NCBI RefSeq assembly: GCF_035083965.1
Contig: NC_089727.1
Location: forward strand, 10,049,501 to 10,113,500
DNA length: 64,000 nt
Source of the DNA: Branchiostoma lanceolatum
Lineage: Eukaryota; Chordata; Leptocardii; Amphioxiformes; Branchiostomatidae
Direction of reading: 5' to 3'
Of this stretch, positions 1 to 10,440 are shown in pieces. Within the stretch, counting starts at the first letter, position 1; each line of letters starts with the position of its first letter. The translations under genes were made by a program, and so were the position numbers. The notes beneath the pieces were generated by a model. That model saw only the letters and a program-made list of their open reading frames with translations, ran no database searches and was not told the origin of the DNA.

Positions 1-621
1 GAGCAGCGCTGTTTTGGGGTGACAGCAAAGTGAAAGGACTAAATATTGATCCTTGTGATATTGTCCTTCAGCCTGTACAATCATAATAAAACAGACAAAA
101 TTACTTGTCTCATTCTCTTACGCATAACCTTGCCAGTGGCATATACAACATACCTTGGTGAGGCTCTATAAACTAGCTTGAGGCTTCCACTTTTGTGGGT
201 GAAGCCTCTAACCTGAGCCATCAGCCAATCAGAGAATCGCCTGTTTTGTCTTCCATTTCACATTGTGAAAAACCCGAATAAACAAATTAATCTTTTCTTT
301 AGGTTAAGCTACAAAAGTAGAAACCTCAGCCCGGTTTTGCAGAGCCTCTTTTAAGGTATTTTGTACAGGTTGTGGGGGAGGCTCTGCATAGGAGAATGGT
401 AGGTACTGGGATGTTTCTATTTTCAACATACAGTAATCATGTCTGAAGATATCAATCTTCTTTAGGTGCATGCTGTAAGCTGAGAAAGATTAACAGTTTT
501 ACTAGCACAGAACAATTGTGAGGTGCACTTTTGTCTTAAGCATTGACAAAAAAAAAGATAAGCTGCAATACTTCTCCCTATCACTAGAGAGCTCTATCCA
601 TCTTCTCTAATTCTTCCTTAC
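1..621. other. GUF1 intron sequence at left edge
   Basis: No coding exon is visible here. The stretch lies downstream (minus strand) of the GUF1 exon that ends at 622, so it is intron of a gene that continues off the window. It contains the foldback element listed at 153-356 and otherwise AT-rich unique sequence. Confidence 0.7.
153..356. mobile_element. TA-flanked foldback element (204 bp)
   Basis: The left arm from 153 (CCTTGGTGAGGCTCT..., continuing GCTTGAGGCTTCCACTTTTG) pairs with the right arm ending at 356, whose reverse complement reads CCTTAAAAGAGGCTCT and then GCTGAGGTTTCTACTTTTG. The arms are about 50 bp with mismatches. A TA dinucleotide flanks each end (151-152 and 357-358), as for Tc1/mariner-type target duplication. 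The middle, about 206-300, is not clearly self-complementary. A further copy of the terminal motif (GAGGCTCTGCA) lies just outside at about 382. It is noncoding, and the family assignment is inference. Confidence 0.6.
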
Positions 622-3600
622 CTGCTGTCCTTAGCAACAGTGACACTGGAGTCATTTAAGGTCAATCTGTCAACAGCGACCTTCAGGTCACGGTACTCTG
701 ACTGGTCCATGGGGAAAATTCCTCCAAACACCTTGAAAATACACATGACAGTCTTGCTTTTGTAACTGGAAAAGTGAGATGAGCCCAGCCGCATTAGACA
801 TTTAGCTTTTAAAATCAGATTCTGAAAAACATGGAACAAAGTACACTTACTGTATGACATTGTATACTTTTGTATGCTCACTTCAAATATACTTGTACCA
901 CTTTGCCTGCTCTACATGATTATGTTTATAATAATACTACTGGCATAATGTTTTTCAAGCTCAGGTTTGGAATGTAACAGAATAGAAACTTTCAATAAGG
1001 TCTGAATTCGAAGTAAATGCGTCAGTTAAAACTTCAGTAAATATAAGTCATGACACAATCTTGACAAAACACTACATTCATTGACTGAAAGATGATACAA
1101 AAACAGAGCAGGACTCTACCATGGGCTTGGCAGGTTTGAAGCCAGGTAGCGGCTCCACAGGTGAGGCAGACAGGTGTAAGGTGTCACCTATCCTGGCCTC
1201 CTGGATAGACTTCATCCCTGCGATCAGGTAACCTACCTGGCCTGCATGTCTGGAGGGGGGAGAGGAGAAAGATTACCTTTTCTAGTCTTCAAATGTATTC
1301 AATTTTGTTCTGAATCTTGAGAAGAGGTAACTTTGAAAAAGTAATGATGATGGGACAAAAGAAAAAGCTTACTAATCCCCATACAGATACAGATCTACTA
1401 GTTTGGTGGATTTCAAGTTATTCAGCTCTTATACTTGCTTATGCTTATAAAGCTGTAGTAGTTGTGGTGATATTTTGTCATTGTTTGGGATGGGAGAAGA
1501 AGAAGAAACAAACCTAGAACAATAAGTTTACTTCTGTGGATGTAAACATCAAACATGCAGGATTCCACTCTTATAAATATTTCAAACATCTTCTTTCTCA
1601 TCATAATAGTTTATGTATTACTTCTCACTTCACATAAAAATAGAGATATTATGTAAGATAAGTTTCTACAGCAGTGTTTCTATTTCAGTAGTTTATAAAC
1701 ATGGTACTAACAGTTCCTGAGTAGACTGTTGGTCAGGGCTCATGATCCCTACTTCCTGCACCTCGTACGACTTGTTGCTGTGGGCAGAGCTGATCTTGTC
1801 CCCCTGCTGAACCTTCCCGTCTATAACTGCCACGTTGGTGACCGCACCGCGGAAGTGGTTGTACGTAGAGTCAAATAGGAGGGCCTTCCAGGGTTTGCTG
1901 TGGTCAGAGTTTGGCCTGAGTGACAGAAATTGTGTAACGTTACATATTGTACAACGCTTGCAGGATCAGGTGCTTTTTAGCTATTTAGAAACAGTAAAAA
2001 AAAAGTCAATGCTGTGGGAATCTTGTGCCGTGAACATAAAGTGAATTGTGTAAGGTCAAGAACTGTTAAAAATTGTTTCAACCTTGTGGAAGTCTAACCT
2101 TTGCACATCTAGCTGCATGCGTTATTTAAAGCTAGTGAGGATTTTCTACAGTTGCAACAAGTTCCACTCAACGATAGTTCTAGGAAAATACATATTGCAA
2201 CCATAAAAGGTGACTTACGGTGGTATTCTCTGGATCACTGCATCCAGAATTTCACTACAGTTTATCCCTAGTTTGGCTGATATCTGGAAAAATTGATATT
2301 ATTACAGCAAAGTGAAAAGCAAAGTGATGTGTGAGACTATTCCAAGTGGTATGTTAAATGGACAAAGAAACAAAACATTTATAGTCAGGAGATGGAAAAA
2401 ATAGATAGTTACACGCAGTAACTCTTACCTTAAAGAAATCCTCGTTTTTAAAATCAAACAGTCGTCTCATCTGTTCTTCTGTGGACTCTACATCTGCTTG
2501 TTTCAGATCTATCTGTTAAGGAAGAGTACATGATAAATGTTAAAATGATGGTACAAAATATCACCTGTGATATTGAGACGTGTTACTAGTGAGACACTTA
2601 TAAGGACCAGACTTTGCAAAATAACCATGCCCCTCTCCCCGCCAAGAGATATTCCAAGTGTACCGAGGAAAGAGCAATAATCAGTTTCTATTCATTTCAC
2701 TAAAATTTGTATAAAAAAGTTTACCCTTGCTTAGAATCTATTTTTTTCACTGGTGTTTAACTTTAACTACAGTAACTGTAAATGTATTTACCTTGTTAAT
2801 GACTGGTATGATGGCCAACTCTGCCTCAAAAGCCAGGTAAAAGTTGGCAACAGTTTGTGCTTGTACTCCCTGAAAAAAACACAGAAAAATTTAGACATGA
2901 TCTTACAGACTTTCAACAAACACATTGTTGTAACTCAACTTCTGACTCCATATATCCATATATATATGCATATCATCTTGTTCATGTATGTTGTAATATT
3001 CTATATGAAAATTCAACATAAGAATCTTCCTTTTATGACCGATTGGAGACAGTTTAAAAAAATGAGTAAAGATTATAAGACAAGATTTGTTTATACATTT
3101 GCTTAAGAAAAATGAAATCTAAAACATTTGTACCCCACTTGAAATATTTGAAATAAGACCATCCTACCTGATTTGCATCCACCAATAGCAGCACTCCCTG
3201 ACAAGCGGCCAGAGACCTGGACACCTCGTAGTTAAAATCTACATGACCCTGAAGCAACACAAAAAAAACTTATAAAGTCCAGATATGTTTTTATTGCGTT
3301 TGATTTTGAGAAACGTTGTGGAAATAATTCTTTGAAGTTCTATCTGAGAAATACAACTTGTCAAGATGATAGTTGGTTGCAATATAAACATTTTAGTGTA
3401 TACATGCTGCATACATTTTGTATAATAATAAACACGGAACAAGTCGAAGATTCAGTTCAATATCACAGGGAGAAAGCTTTGTGTTTCAGATCTTAAGGAA
3501 AGAGAACCACGTGTCTGATCAGAGTCAGACATTGTAGATCAACAGTTCATTGTAAATCAATAGCTAAGATAATACTGAACAACTTGTGTTATTAAATTAT

Positions 3601-6600
3601 CTGGGTAGAGAAGATGATTAACTGATATAGTTTATGCAAAGGACACTATTTGCATAATCAATGATAAACATTTATGATATGTCACTTAAAACATTCAATA
3701 ACATCATCTGGCTAAGGTACGAGGTCATGTTACTCTAGTTGTTCTTTGTTCTCTCATCCTTCTTGTGAAATTTTAAAGATCTCTACTGCAATGAGTCTAC
3801 AAACAAATTTCAGTATGCTTTATTCTTGTGAAAACAAACAAGGTATATGGTTATCAAATCACACACATTGTCATGTAGAGGTGATTGTCTAAAGTCATTT
3901 AACCTTAAGCACTCTGAAGTAGCCATTTGGTGCCCAATTTCCTATTAGTTACAGACTTAGGCAGCAGGGAGAAGGTTAAACCGCTAAGTATGCAGTGAAA
4001 AGTATTCTATATTCTTTAAATGTACAGCCTCTACAGCCACATGATGCTTTTTATCTCTGATCAGGGAGTCCCAAGATATCTTGTGTGGGTAAGTATAAGA
4101 AGTAAGAAGGTATCTTTGCTGCTGAAGGGCAGCTTGTCCAAGGACTAAAAAGGTTACCATGGCAACCCACTCCCAGCCAACCTTTACCCAGGCTGCCTGG
4201 AGAAACATGACCTCATCCTGATGACATCACCACCAGCTGATGCTTACCACATGTCAGATGAAACTGCTCTCTGCCAAATGTTATAATTTTCTGCTTTCAT
4301 TTTACAGTACAGCTTTATCTCTAGTTCCCTATTGCTTCTTCTGTCCTTTTCATGTTGTGACAGCAAGCTAGCAGCAGCCATGTTTGCTGAGTCAACAGTT
4401 CTGGGTTTATGATCAACCAGTGGGGAGAACAAGGCACTGCTAGGGAGGTGACGCTAACCCCAGCTGCAACCTGTGTTACACTTTAACACACAGTGTCACA
4501 CTTCTTCAGTGCCCTACATTATCTGCAAGAACTACAGCAACAGGAGACATTCAGGGAGATCAACACAGGCTGGTAAGGACCACGTCAGCACCACCTGCCA
4601 AGACGTAAGCACTTCTGCAAAGACTTCCCTGCACGGAAGTGCCGGGTCTCCAAATATAGGACGTGACATAAGGGTTGTTGTGCCCTTTCAGCTGACCCCA
4701 GCGCAGTTCTGCAGTGATCTACAACAGGAAGCAGGCAGGAAACCCCTTGGGTCACCAAACAGCTGACTGGATCAGACTGACTGTTACCGATCAAGGCCAC
4801 CATGGAGGGGAGGTACTTTGTGGTCTTTCTCCTTGTTCAGACGACATTTTTCTGTTCCAAGACTGTGGGACAAGAATGTGATACTCAAGGAGCCAGCCCG
4901 TGTGTCTTCTGTCAAGACTTGAGTAGCTATCATGGCTCCTTAAGTTGTATCATAGAGGACGTTGCGTCCATCCCGAAATGTTTGCTGAGTGAGGTCACCT
5001 CTCTGGACATACTGGGTCGGCAGGATGGAAGACCCTCCCAGGGCTACCCAGATATCCTCCCTGCCTCTGGCCTCACCCCTCCCACCAGGAAAAGGGCCCA
5101 ACTTCAGCACATCTTACAGCAGGACCCCCCTGATGACAACTGTACGTTCTTCGCTCAATTTGATCCAGGTAACTTTACAATCTCAGCTTTGGTGTTGTAT
5201 CTGAACTCCAGCGGCACCGCTGACTTCCCACAAGATTTGCTTGACGATTTGCCCATGTTGAAACATCTCATGATCGAAGGTTTACAGATGGCCACCCCAC
5301 CACCAATGAAAGAGCTGCGCTCACTGAAGACAATAAGCATGAAAAACAATGCCATACAGACACTGAATCTTACCAACGTCAAAGATTTGGCTGAAGTGAC
5401 AAGCATCAAGTTTACAGGAAATGCATTGGAAAGGATTCCTTTCCTTGCCTTTGCAAAGAGCACTCTTGCAAAGCTAGAAGATCTAATGTTAGACTCCAAC
5501 AAGATCTCAGTAATACATGAAGATGCATTTGGTGGTCTGCCATCTTTAAAAGTCCTAGATCTCAATGGCAACATGATCCAAGTATTGAACAAGGCGATCC
5601 TACACCAGCTTGAAAAAGTTGAAAAACTTAACTTGTCGAACAATGCTATCCATACACTGGAGGCAGAAACGTTCGCAGAGATGAAGGATTTGCACGTGCT
5701 TGACTTGACCCAGAACAATATGACCTTTACATCTGAAACATCCGCATCATTATTTACTGGTCCAGAAAATCTGACGAGTTTGTACCTGGCTCAAAACTTG
5801 ATCAAAAGTTGCCCAGAGGACCTGGGAAAAGCGTTACCTTACTTACGACATCTTGGTCTACAGAAAAACAACATTTCTGTCTTTTCAGAAACATTCTTGA
5901 AGGGACTGGGTTCCTTGAAAGAGATTGACTTGTCTGGGAACCCTTTCTCGTGCACATGCGACGTGGAGTGGTTATTTGATCGGTTGAAAGAAAACGGCAC
6001 TGTAGCATTCATTAAATGGGAAGAATACGAGTGTTACTACCCACGACATTCACGTGGTGTCAACTTCGAACATTTCAACCCGGAGGTTCTCAAGTGCGAC
6101 CACACGGACCACACCCGTCTGGGACTGTCCCTGGGGATTTCTCTCACCCTGGCTGTACTGGTAATTGTGCTTGCAGCTGTGCTGTACTACCACTGCCGAT
6201 GGCGCGTCAAGTACGGTTGGTTCGTGCTATGCGGTAACAAGGGCGAGCAAGTTGAACAGAAAGTTGAGGACGAGTACTTCAAGTACGAGGCTTTTCTGTC
6301 CTACTGTAGTAACGATCGCTGGTGGGTCATTGACGAATTACTCCCCAAGGTGGAGAATTGTCCCCCGCCCACATACAAGATGTGCCTGGACATTCGTGAC
6401 TTTGAGGACGGACCGAAAGATCAGAACAACATCATCGCCGCAATGGACGAGAGCCGAAAGACGATGTTTGTCATCTCCAGTAGTTTTCTGCGGAGCAAGC
6501 GCTGCCTGTGGGAGCTGGAGATGTCCAGGAACAAGCGCTACGGGAAGAGCAGGGATGACCTCATCTTTGTGTTACTGGAGGACGTTCCACAGGCCAAGAT

Positions 6601-9600
6601 GCCCAAGTTGTTGCAGAAGGTGATGATGGGAAGGAAGTACCTGCGGTGGCCCGAGGACCCGCGGCAGAGGGATGCCTTCTGGCAATGTCTGCGCGAGTCC
6701 TTCAAGACAAACATCTTCAAACGGCAGGGCAACAGGATAGAGATGCAGCAGGTATAGACATGATCAATGGCATCAGAGTGACAGAGGTAATATGTCATGT
6801 AGCACTGGCAATCTGGGTGCTGACACAATCTTGAAAAGATAAGGAATATTTCATTCAATATCAAGAAATCTCCAATATCCAACTATTTTATTCAGTTGTA
6901 TAAGGTGACTATTTGGATACAGTTCAGTTGTATAAGGTGACTACTTTGGATATAGTTATATCGTAACATGTACTGTCAAACCAGAATATAAAACAAAACA
7001 AAACAAACATCAATTTGATCATTTGCTATCCTTGAAGAAGAGACAGTGAAATTCTGCTCCTCAAGATTCACACTTCACCATTCTATGGGTAAATTTGCAC
7101 TTTTGGAACCAAATGAAATTGGATTTACACAGGTATTTAATCAGATCCCCCCCCCCCCCAAAAAAAACCCAGAGAAGTGAAGTGTTATCAGGATGCAAGC
7201 ATGATATTAATAAACTTGACAATAGCCCTTGATACTATAGCTAAATCCTTGACAGAACAGCTCAGACACAATAACACTGTCGGCATGTGCTGCCATGTGC
7301 ATATTTCAGGGAAAAACAGTACCCAACAAGGGCGATGGACAGATAAAATATATCTTATCTAACCGTAACCATTATATATCTTATCTTGCTATGTCATAGA
7401 ACCACAACACCACTTAACACTCTTAATTCTTCACATCAAACATTATACCAAACATTTTCGTACCATTTCTTTCAAAAACTGCAATGTTGGTTTGTCCCTG
7501 ACATGTAAGGGTGTGTTATCAGTTGGCACATGTTGAAATATGGGATGCCAAGAGAAAGAGGAAGGAAATATCATGAGTGCCCTTTTTACTGTAACTCCTG
7601 ATATATTTTTGCTGACACATATACTGAATGTTAAACCACCTGTTCACCAAGTGTTAAAATCACTTGTTTGCTTGGTTTTGATATAGCTGACAGAAGTAGT
7701 ACACATGTGTATACATGATGTCTTGTAAGAAATGTAGCAATAGCCAATTGAGTGCTTGCTTTACACGCCCTGGCTGAGTTGTACCAAAGTCAGAGTAGAA
7801 TATAAAAACAGATGATAATCACTTTTCCAGCTAGAAATTAAGATACCGGTAGGACAGCAAATTGTAAATACTAACCCAGATTATTTGACTTATCTAGTCT
7901 TGAAATCATGGAATGATAAAACTTGTAAACTTACTTTTACATTCAGATTTTCATATATTGTTCTTTTATATTTATGTATACTGTATATGATATGATATTA
8001 ATTGAATATTAGACATGGAAGAATATTACTAAATGTTGAACACAGCTTATTATTCTATTAGTACTATATTCTAATCTTTTTCTATTCCTTGCTTATACCA
8101 GCATGGCTGTGATCCTGTTGTCTATTGCTATAGTTGTTGGAAAACAATAGAACATTCCTTAAGAAATAGGCAAGATTTGGATTGACAACATGATTAAGAT
8201 GCAATGCTAATCTAGTTGTAGAACATAAGTTAGAGGTGTAATTATACATACAACAACAAAAATAAAATTGACAAAATGAATGCAAACATTGGTATGCTTT
8301 GTGTTTTGTTATACGCTTATTTCCACTCTACAAAATAGATGTACTTGGAGTAATTATTTTTGGCATAGATGTACTTGGATACTTTATTAAAATAGAACCA
8401 ATATTTACTGGACAGATGAGATAACAAAAAGTTTTGATTTGTACACAATGTCAACATTTTGGTATTTAGCATCACTGTATAAGTTACCAGTGCAGTTTAG
8501 CATAGAGGGATAAAAGTTAAACATTTGAGTAATGCTCCTGGATAAAGGCGTTTAGTTCTGTAAATCTTGAAATGTTTTCAGTGGTTTTTATTTTCATGGT
8601 GACCTCTACAGCACAAACTCACGGCATTGTGAAAATGGGTTTCCTAGATGTATTTCTAATGTACTACAATTGTTTCGATAGCAAACTTTAAAAAATTCCT
8701 AAAATCCTCTGATCTGCTATTGCAGAATCTATTCCAGGCAAACATAAAAGAGTTCACCTAAATTGCAATTAGTGCAGTACCATCACAAAACAAAAGGAGG
8801 CATTGCTCACCGGTGTGTCTATCAGGTTGAGCAGGTAGGTCTTGCCCTGGTACTGGTGGAACATGGATGCTGTCTGTGCCTTCACCGTGATGCCCCGCTC
8901 CCTCTCCACCTGCAGCTTGTCTAACACCTGCTTGTTCGACGCCTCCTGGGAGATGGTTCCTGTCAGCAAGGCACAAGCGTGTCAGTTTATGAGGGTCTGC
9001 ATGGGGTACTGATTACGCTTTACACTAAATTCGGGAAGGCACACAATGCTTTCCGTTAATTCAGGTAGGCCAGGCCTGGAAATGCTTAACGCTAAAGTAA
9101 CATTGGAATATTGATGACTCTAAGTTATACCAATACTGGGTCAGAATCAAGTTAGGCTAGAATACATACATAGGATCATATAAGAAACAGCAATGCGAAG
9201 ACTTGCCTGTGAGCTCCAATAGTCTGTCTGCTAGTGTGCTCTTGCCATGGTCCACATGTGCAATGATACTGAAATTCCTGATGTTCTCCACTGGAAACTG
9301 TGACATGTTAATCTGCCAAAGGATAGAATTGTGAAGAAGTTGTAAGCAGAGTTCTACAACCTCATACCTTTGCTAAATGATGTTAACTTTTTTTAGTGAC
9401 ATATCTTTTTCTAATCTATTATGCAAATAAGGACCTCATTTGCATGAGTTATAATATAACTTATATCAGTTGATAATCTTCTCTCCACAGATAACACAAG
9501 ACGTTCAAAAATTTGCTCCTGATTTGCATACTAGTACTTAGCAAGGGATTTTGTCAATCATCACGTAAGCTATCTACATACCAAAAATCAACCCCTTCTT

Positions 9601-10440
9601 GATCTATTCTCTTTCAAAGTTTGAAACAAAATCGACTCCTGTACTCCAAAAAGGCTGCTAATGGGTGCCCAAATCTACATGACACTCCCAAAAGCTATCT
9701 ACCACTCAAACATCATAACCATAGCATGTTCAGATCACAAGATATCAAAACCAGAAGTTCTTCTGCAGTACCATAGAAAGTCGCCAGGGGGTCCCAAAAT
9801 TTAATCATTTCGAGGTCCTAAGAATTAAGACCTATACACACACATATCAAGACAATCCATCCAGGCATTCTTGAGTTATCGTGTTCACAGACGGAGGGAC
9901 ACACACACACACTATGGCATGCAAAACATAACCTTCTTGGCGAAGGCAATAAACCATGTTCAAACAAAATGCAAATCAAATTTAAAGTCATCATGATCTT
10001 ACTGCTCTATTGAAATTGTGTTTTTATACAAAGTTACGTTTACACAACCAGTATCCAATCTCCAAATGATGAAAGGATGGAGATAAATTTCTTAATTTCT
10101 TTTCATGATCATGACAAAATAAAGGTAATTTGATTGACTGTGTGTCAGGATTGACTGGACAATATATAACAATACTGGAGATGGGTATCGGCACCAATTA
10201 TATAATAGAGTATCTGTGTCTATCGACTCGTTCTTTACCCATGAGTGCTGCAAATGTTTAGGTGATTATGCTTCTGCCATTCATAAGAATCATAACACAA
10301 ACCTGTCCAGCATGGTTCTCTGGTGACTTTGAGCTTGCATGTCGTCTGCTGGCGAATGGCGCCAAATATCCCACATTGTGGGTTACAAGTCGGATCCTTT
10401 GACACAAAGGACACGCGAAACTTCTCCACATCATTGTCAT
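622..10440 (-). CDS. GUF1: GUF1, mitochondrial translation factor (LepA/EF4-type GTPase), 5' part of gene
   Basis: Mitochondrial ribosome-associated GTPase of the LepA/EF4 family. Ten minus-strand exons are read in order: 10440-10303, 9312-9207, 8959-8811, 3248-3168, 2869-2792, 2512-2429, 2283-2219, 1897-1712, 1249-1120 and 731-622. All joins keep frame and give about 375 residues; the human protein has about 669, so the rest lies off the left edge. Residues 1-46 are rich in Arg and lack acidic residues until near the end, as expected for a mitochondrial presequence. GTPase motifs are G1 AHVDHGKS (64-71), G2 GITV, G3 DTPGH (129-133), G4 NKID split across an intron, and G5 SAKLG. The second intron has a GC donor (minus strand GCAAGT at 9206). 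A Toll-like receptor gene lies antisense in the 8810-3249 intron. Confidence 0.95.
3249..4801. other. GUF1 intron and 5' flank of the nested TLR gene
   Basis: There is no coding exon for GUF1. Short open frames at 4244-4803 match nothing recognised and probably lie in the TLR leader or promoter. Transcription start and promoter elements of the TLR cannot be fixed from sequence alone. Confidence 0.6.
4802..6757 (+). CDS. Toll-like receptor, single-exon, 651 aa
   Basis: Type I membrane pattern-recognition receptor encoded by one uninterrupted frame. The start lies in a full Kozak context (GCCACCATGG). Order: signal peptide 1-24; Cys-rich N-terminal cap about 25-60; roughly nine or ten leucine-rich repeats about 150-380 (for example [27 protein letters not shown]); one C-terminal cysteine cluster beginning CTCDVEWLF at 384, with partners at 411 and 432; membrane helix about 440-462; TIR domain about 494-635. 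TIR box 1 is YEAFLSY (495-501), the BB loop is RDFEDG (532-537) and box 3 is FW (626-627). The single C-terminal cluster places it with vertebrate-like (sccTLR) receptors. The ectodomain is short for a TLR. It lies antisense within a GUF1 intron. I do not assign it to a named vertebrate TLR. Confidence 0.95.
   Translation: MEGRYFVVFLLVQTTFFCSKTVGQECDTQGASPCVFCQDLSSYHGSLSCIIEDVASIPKCLLSEVTSLDILGRQDGRPSQGYPDILPASGLTPPTRKRAQLQHILQQDPPDDNCTFFAQFDPGNFTISALVLYLNSSGTADFPQDLLDDLPMLKHLMIEGLQMATPPPMKELRSLKTISMKNNAIQTLNLTNVKDLAEVTSIKFTGNALERIPFLAFAKSTLAKLEDLMLDSNKISVIHEDAFGGLPSLKVLDLNGNMIQVLNKAILHQLEKVEKLNLSNNAIHTLEAETFAEMKDLHVLDLTQNNMTFTSETSASLFTGPENLTSLYLAQNLIKSCPEDLGKALPYLRHLGLQKNNISVFSETFLKGLGSLKEIDLSGNPFSCTCDVEWLFDRLKENGTVAFIKWEEYECYYPRHSRGVNFEHFNPEVLKCDHTDHTRLGLSLGISLTLAVLVIVLAAVLYYHCRWRVKYGWFVLCGNKGEQVEQKVEDEYFKYEAFLSYCSNDRWWVIDELLPKVENCPPPTYKMCLDIRDFEDGPKDQNNIIAAMDESRKTMFVISSSFLRSKRCLWELEMSRNKRYGKSRDDLIFVLLEDVPQAKMPKLLQKVMMGRKYLRWPEDPRQRDAFWQCLRESFKTNIFKRQGNRIEMQQV
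6758..8810. other. TLR 3' flank within GUF1 intron
   Basis: AT-rich noncoding sequence. Candidate AATAAA polyadenylation signals for the TLR occur near 7207 and 8262. A C11-12/A7 homopolymer run lies near 7147. I see no gene here. Confidence 0.5.
9415..9955. repeat. dispersed repeat in GUF1 intron 1
   Basis: The block begins near ATGCAAATAAGGACCTCATT and ends with CACACACACACTATGGCATG and CTTCTTGGCGAAGGCAATAAA. It has low coding potential. Its opening motif is the same as the core of the 127-bp tandem array in UNC50 (14337-15110), so it appears to be a relative of that repeat. The boundaries are approximate. Confidence 0.5.

Noticed and set aside
4473-4766. 97-codon frame upstream of the TLR
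   Set aside because: No family resemblance, and it ends before the TLR start. It is more likely leader or promoter sequence.
5155-5718. 187-codon minus-strand frame within the TLR
   Set aside because: Antisense shadow of the leucine-rich repeats, with no recognisable protein features.
7147-7168. C-run followed by A-run as a functional G-quadruplex or signal
   Set aside because: Simple homopolymer of a kind also seen at 41228-41240 and 44512-44520. Nothing links it to a function.
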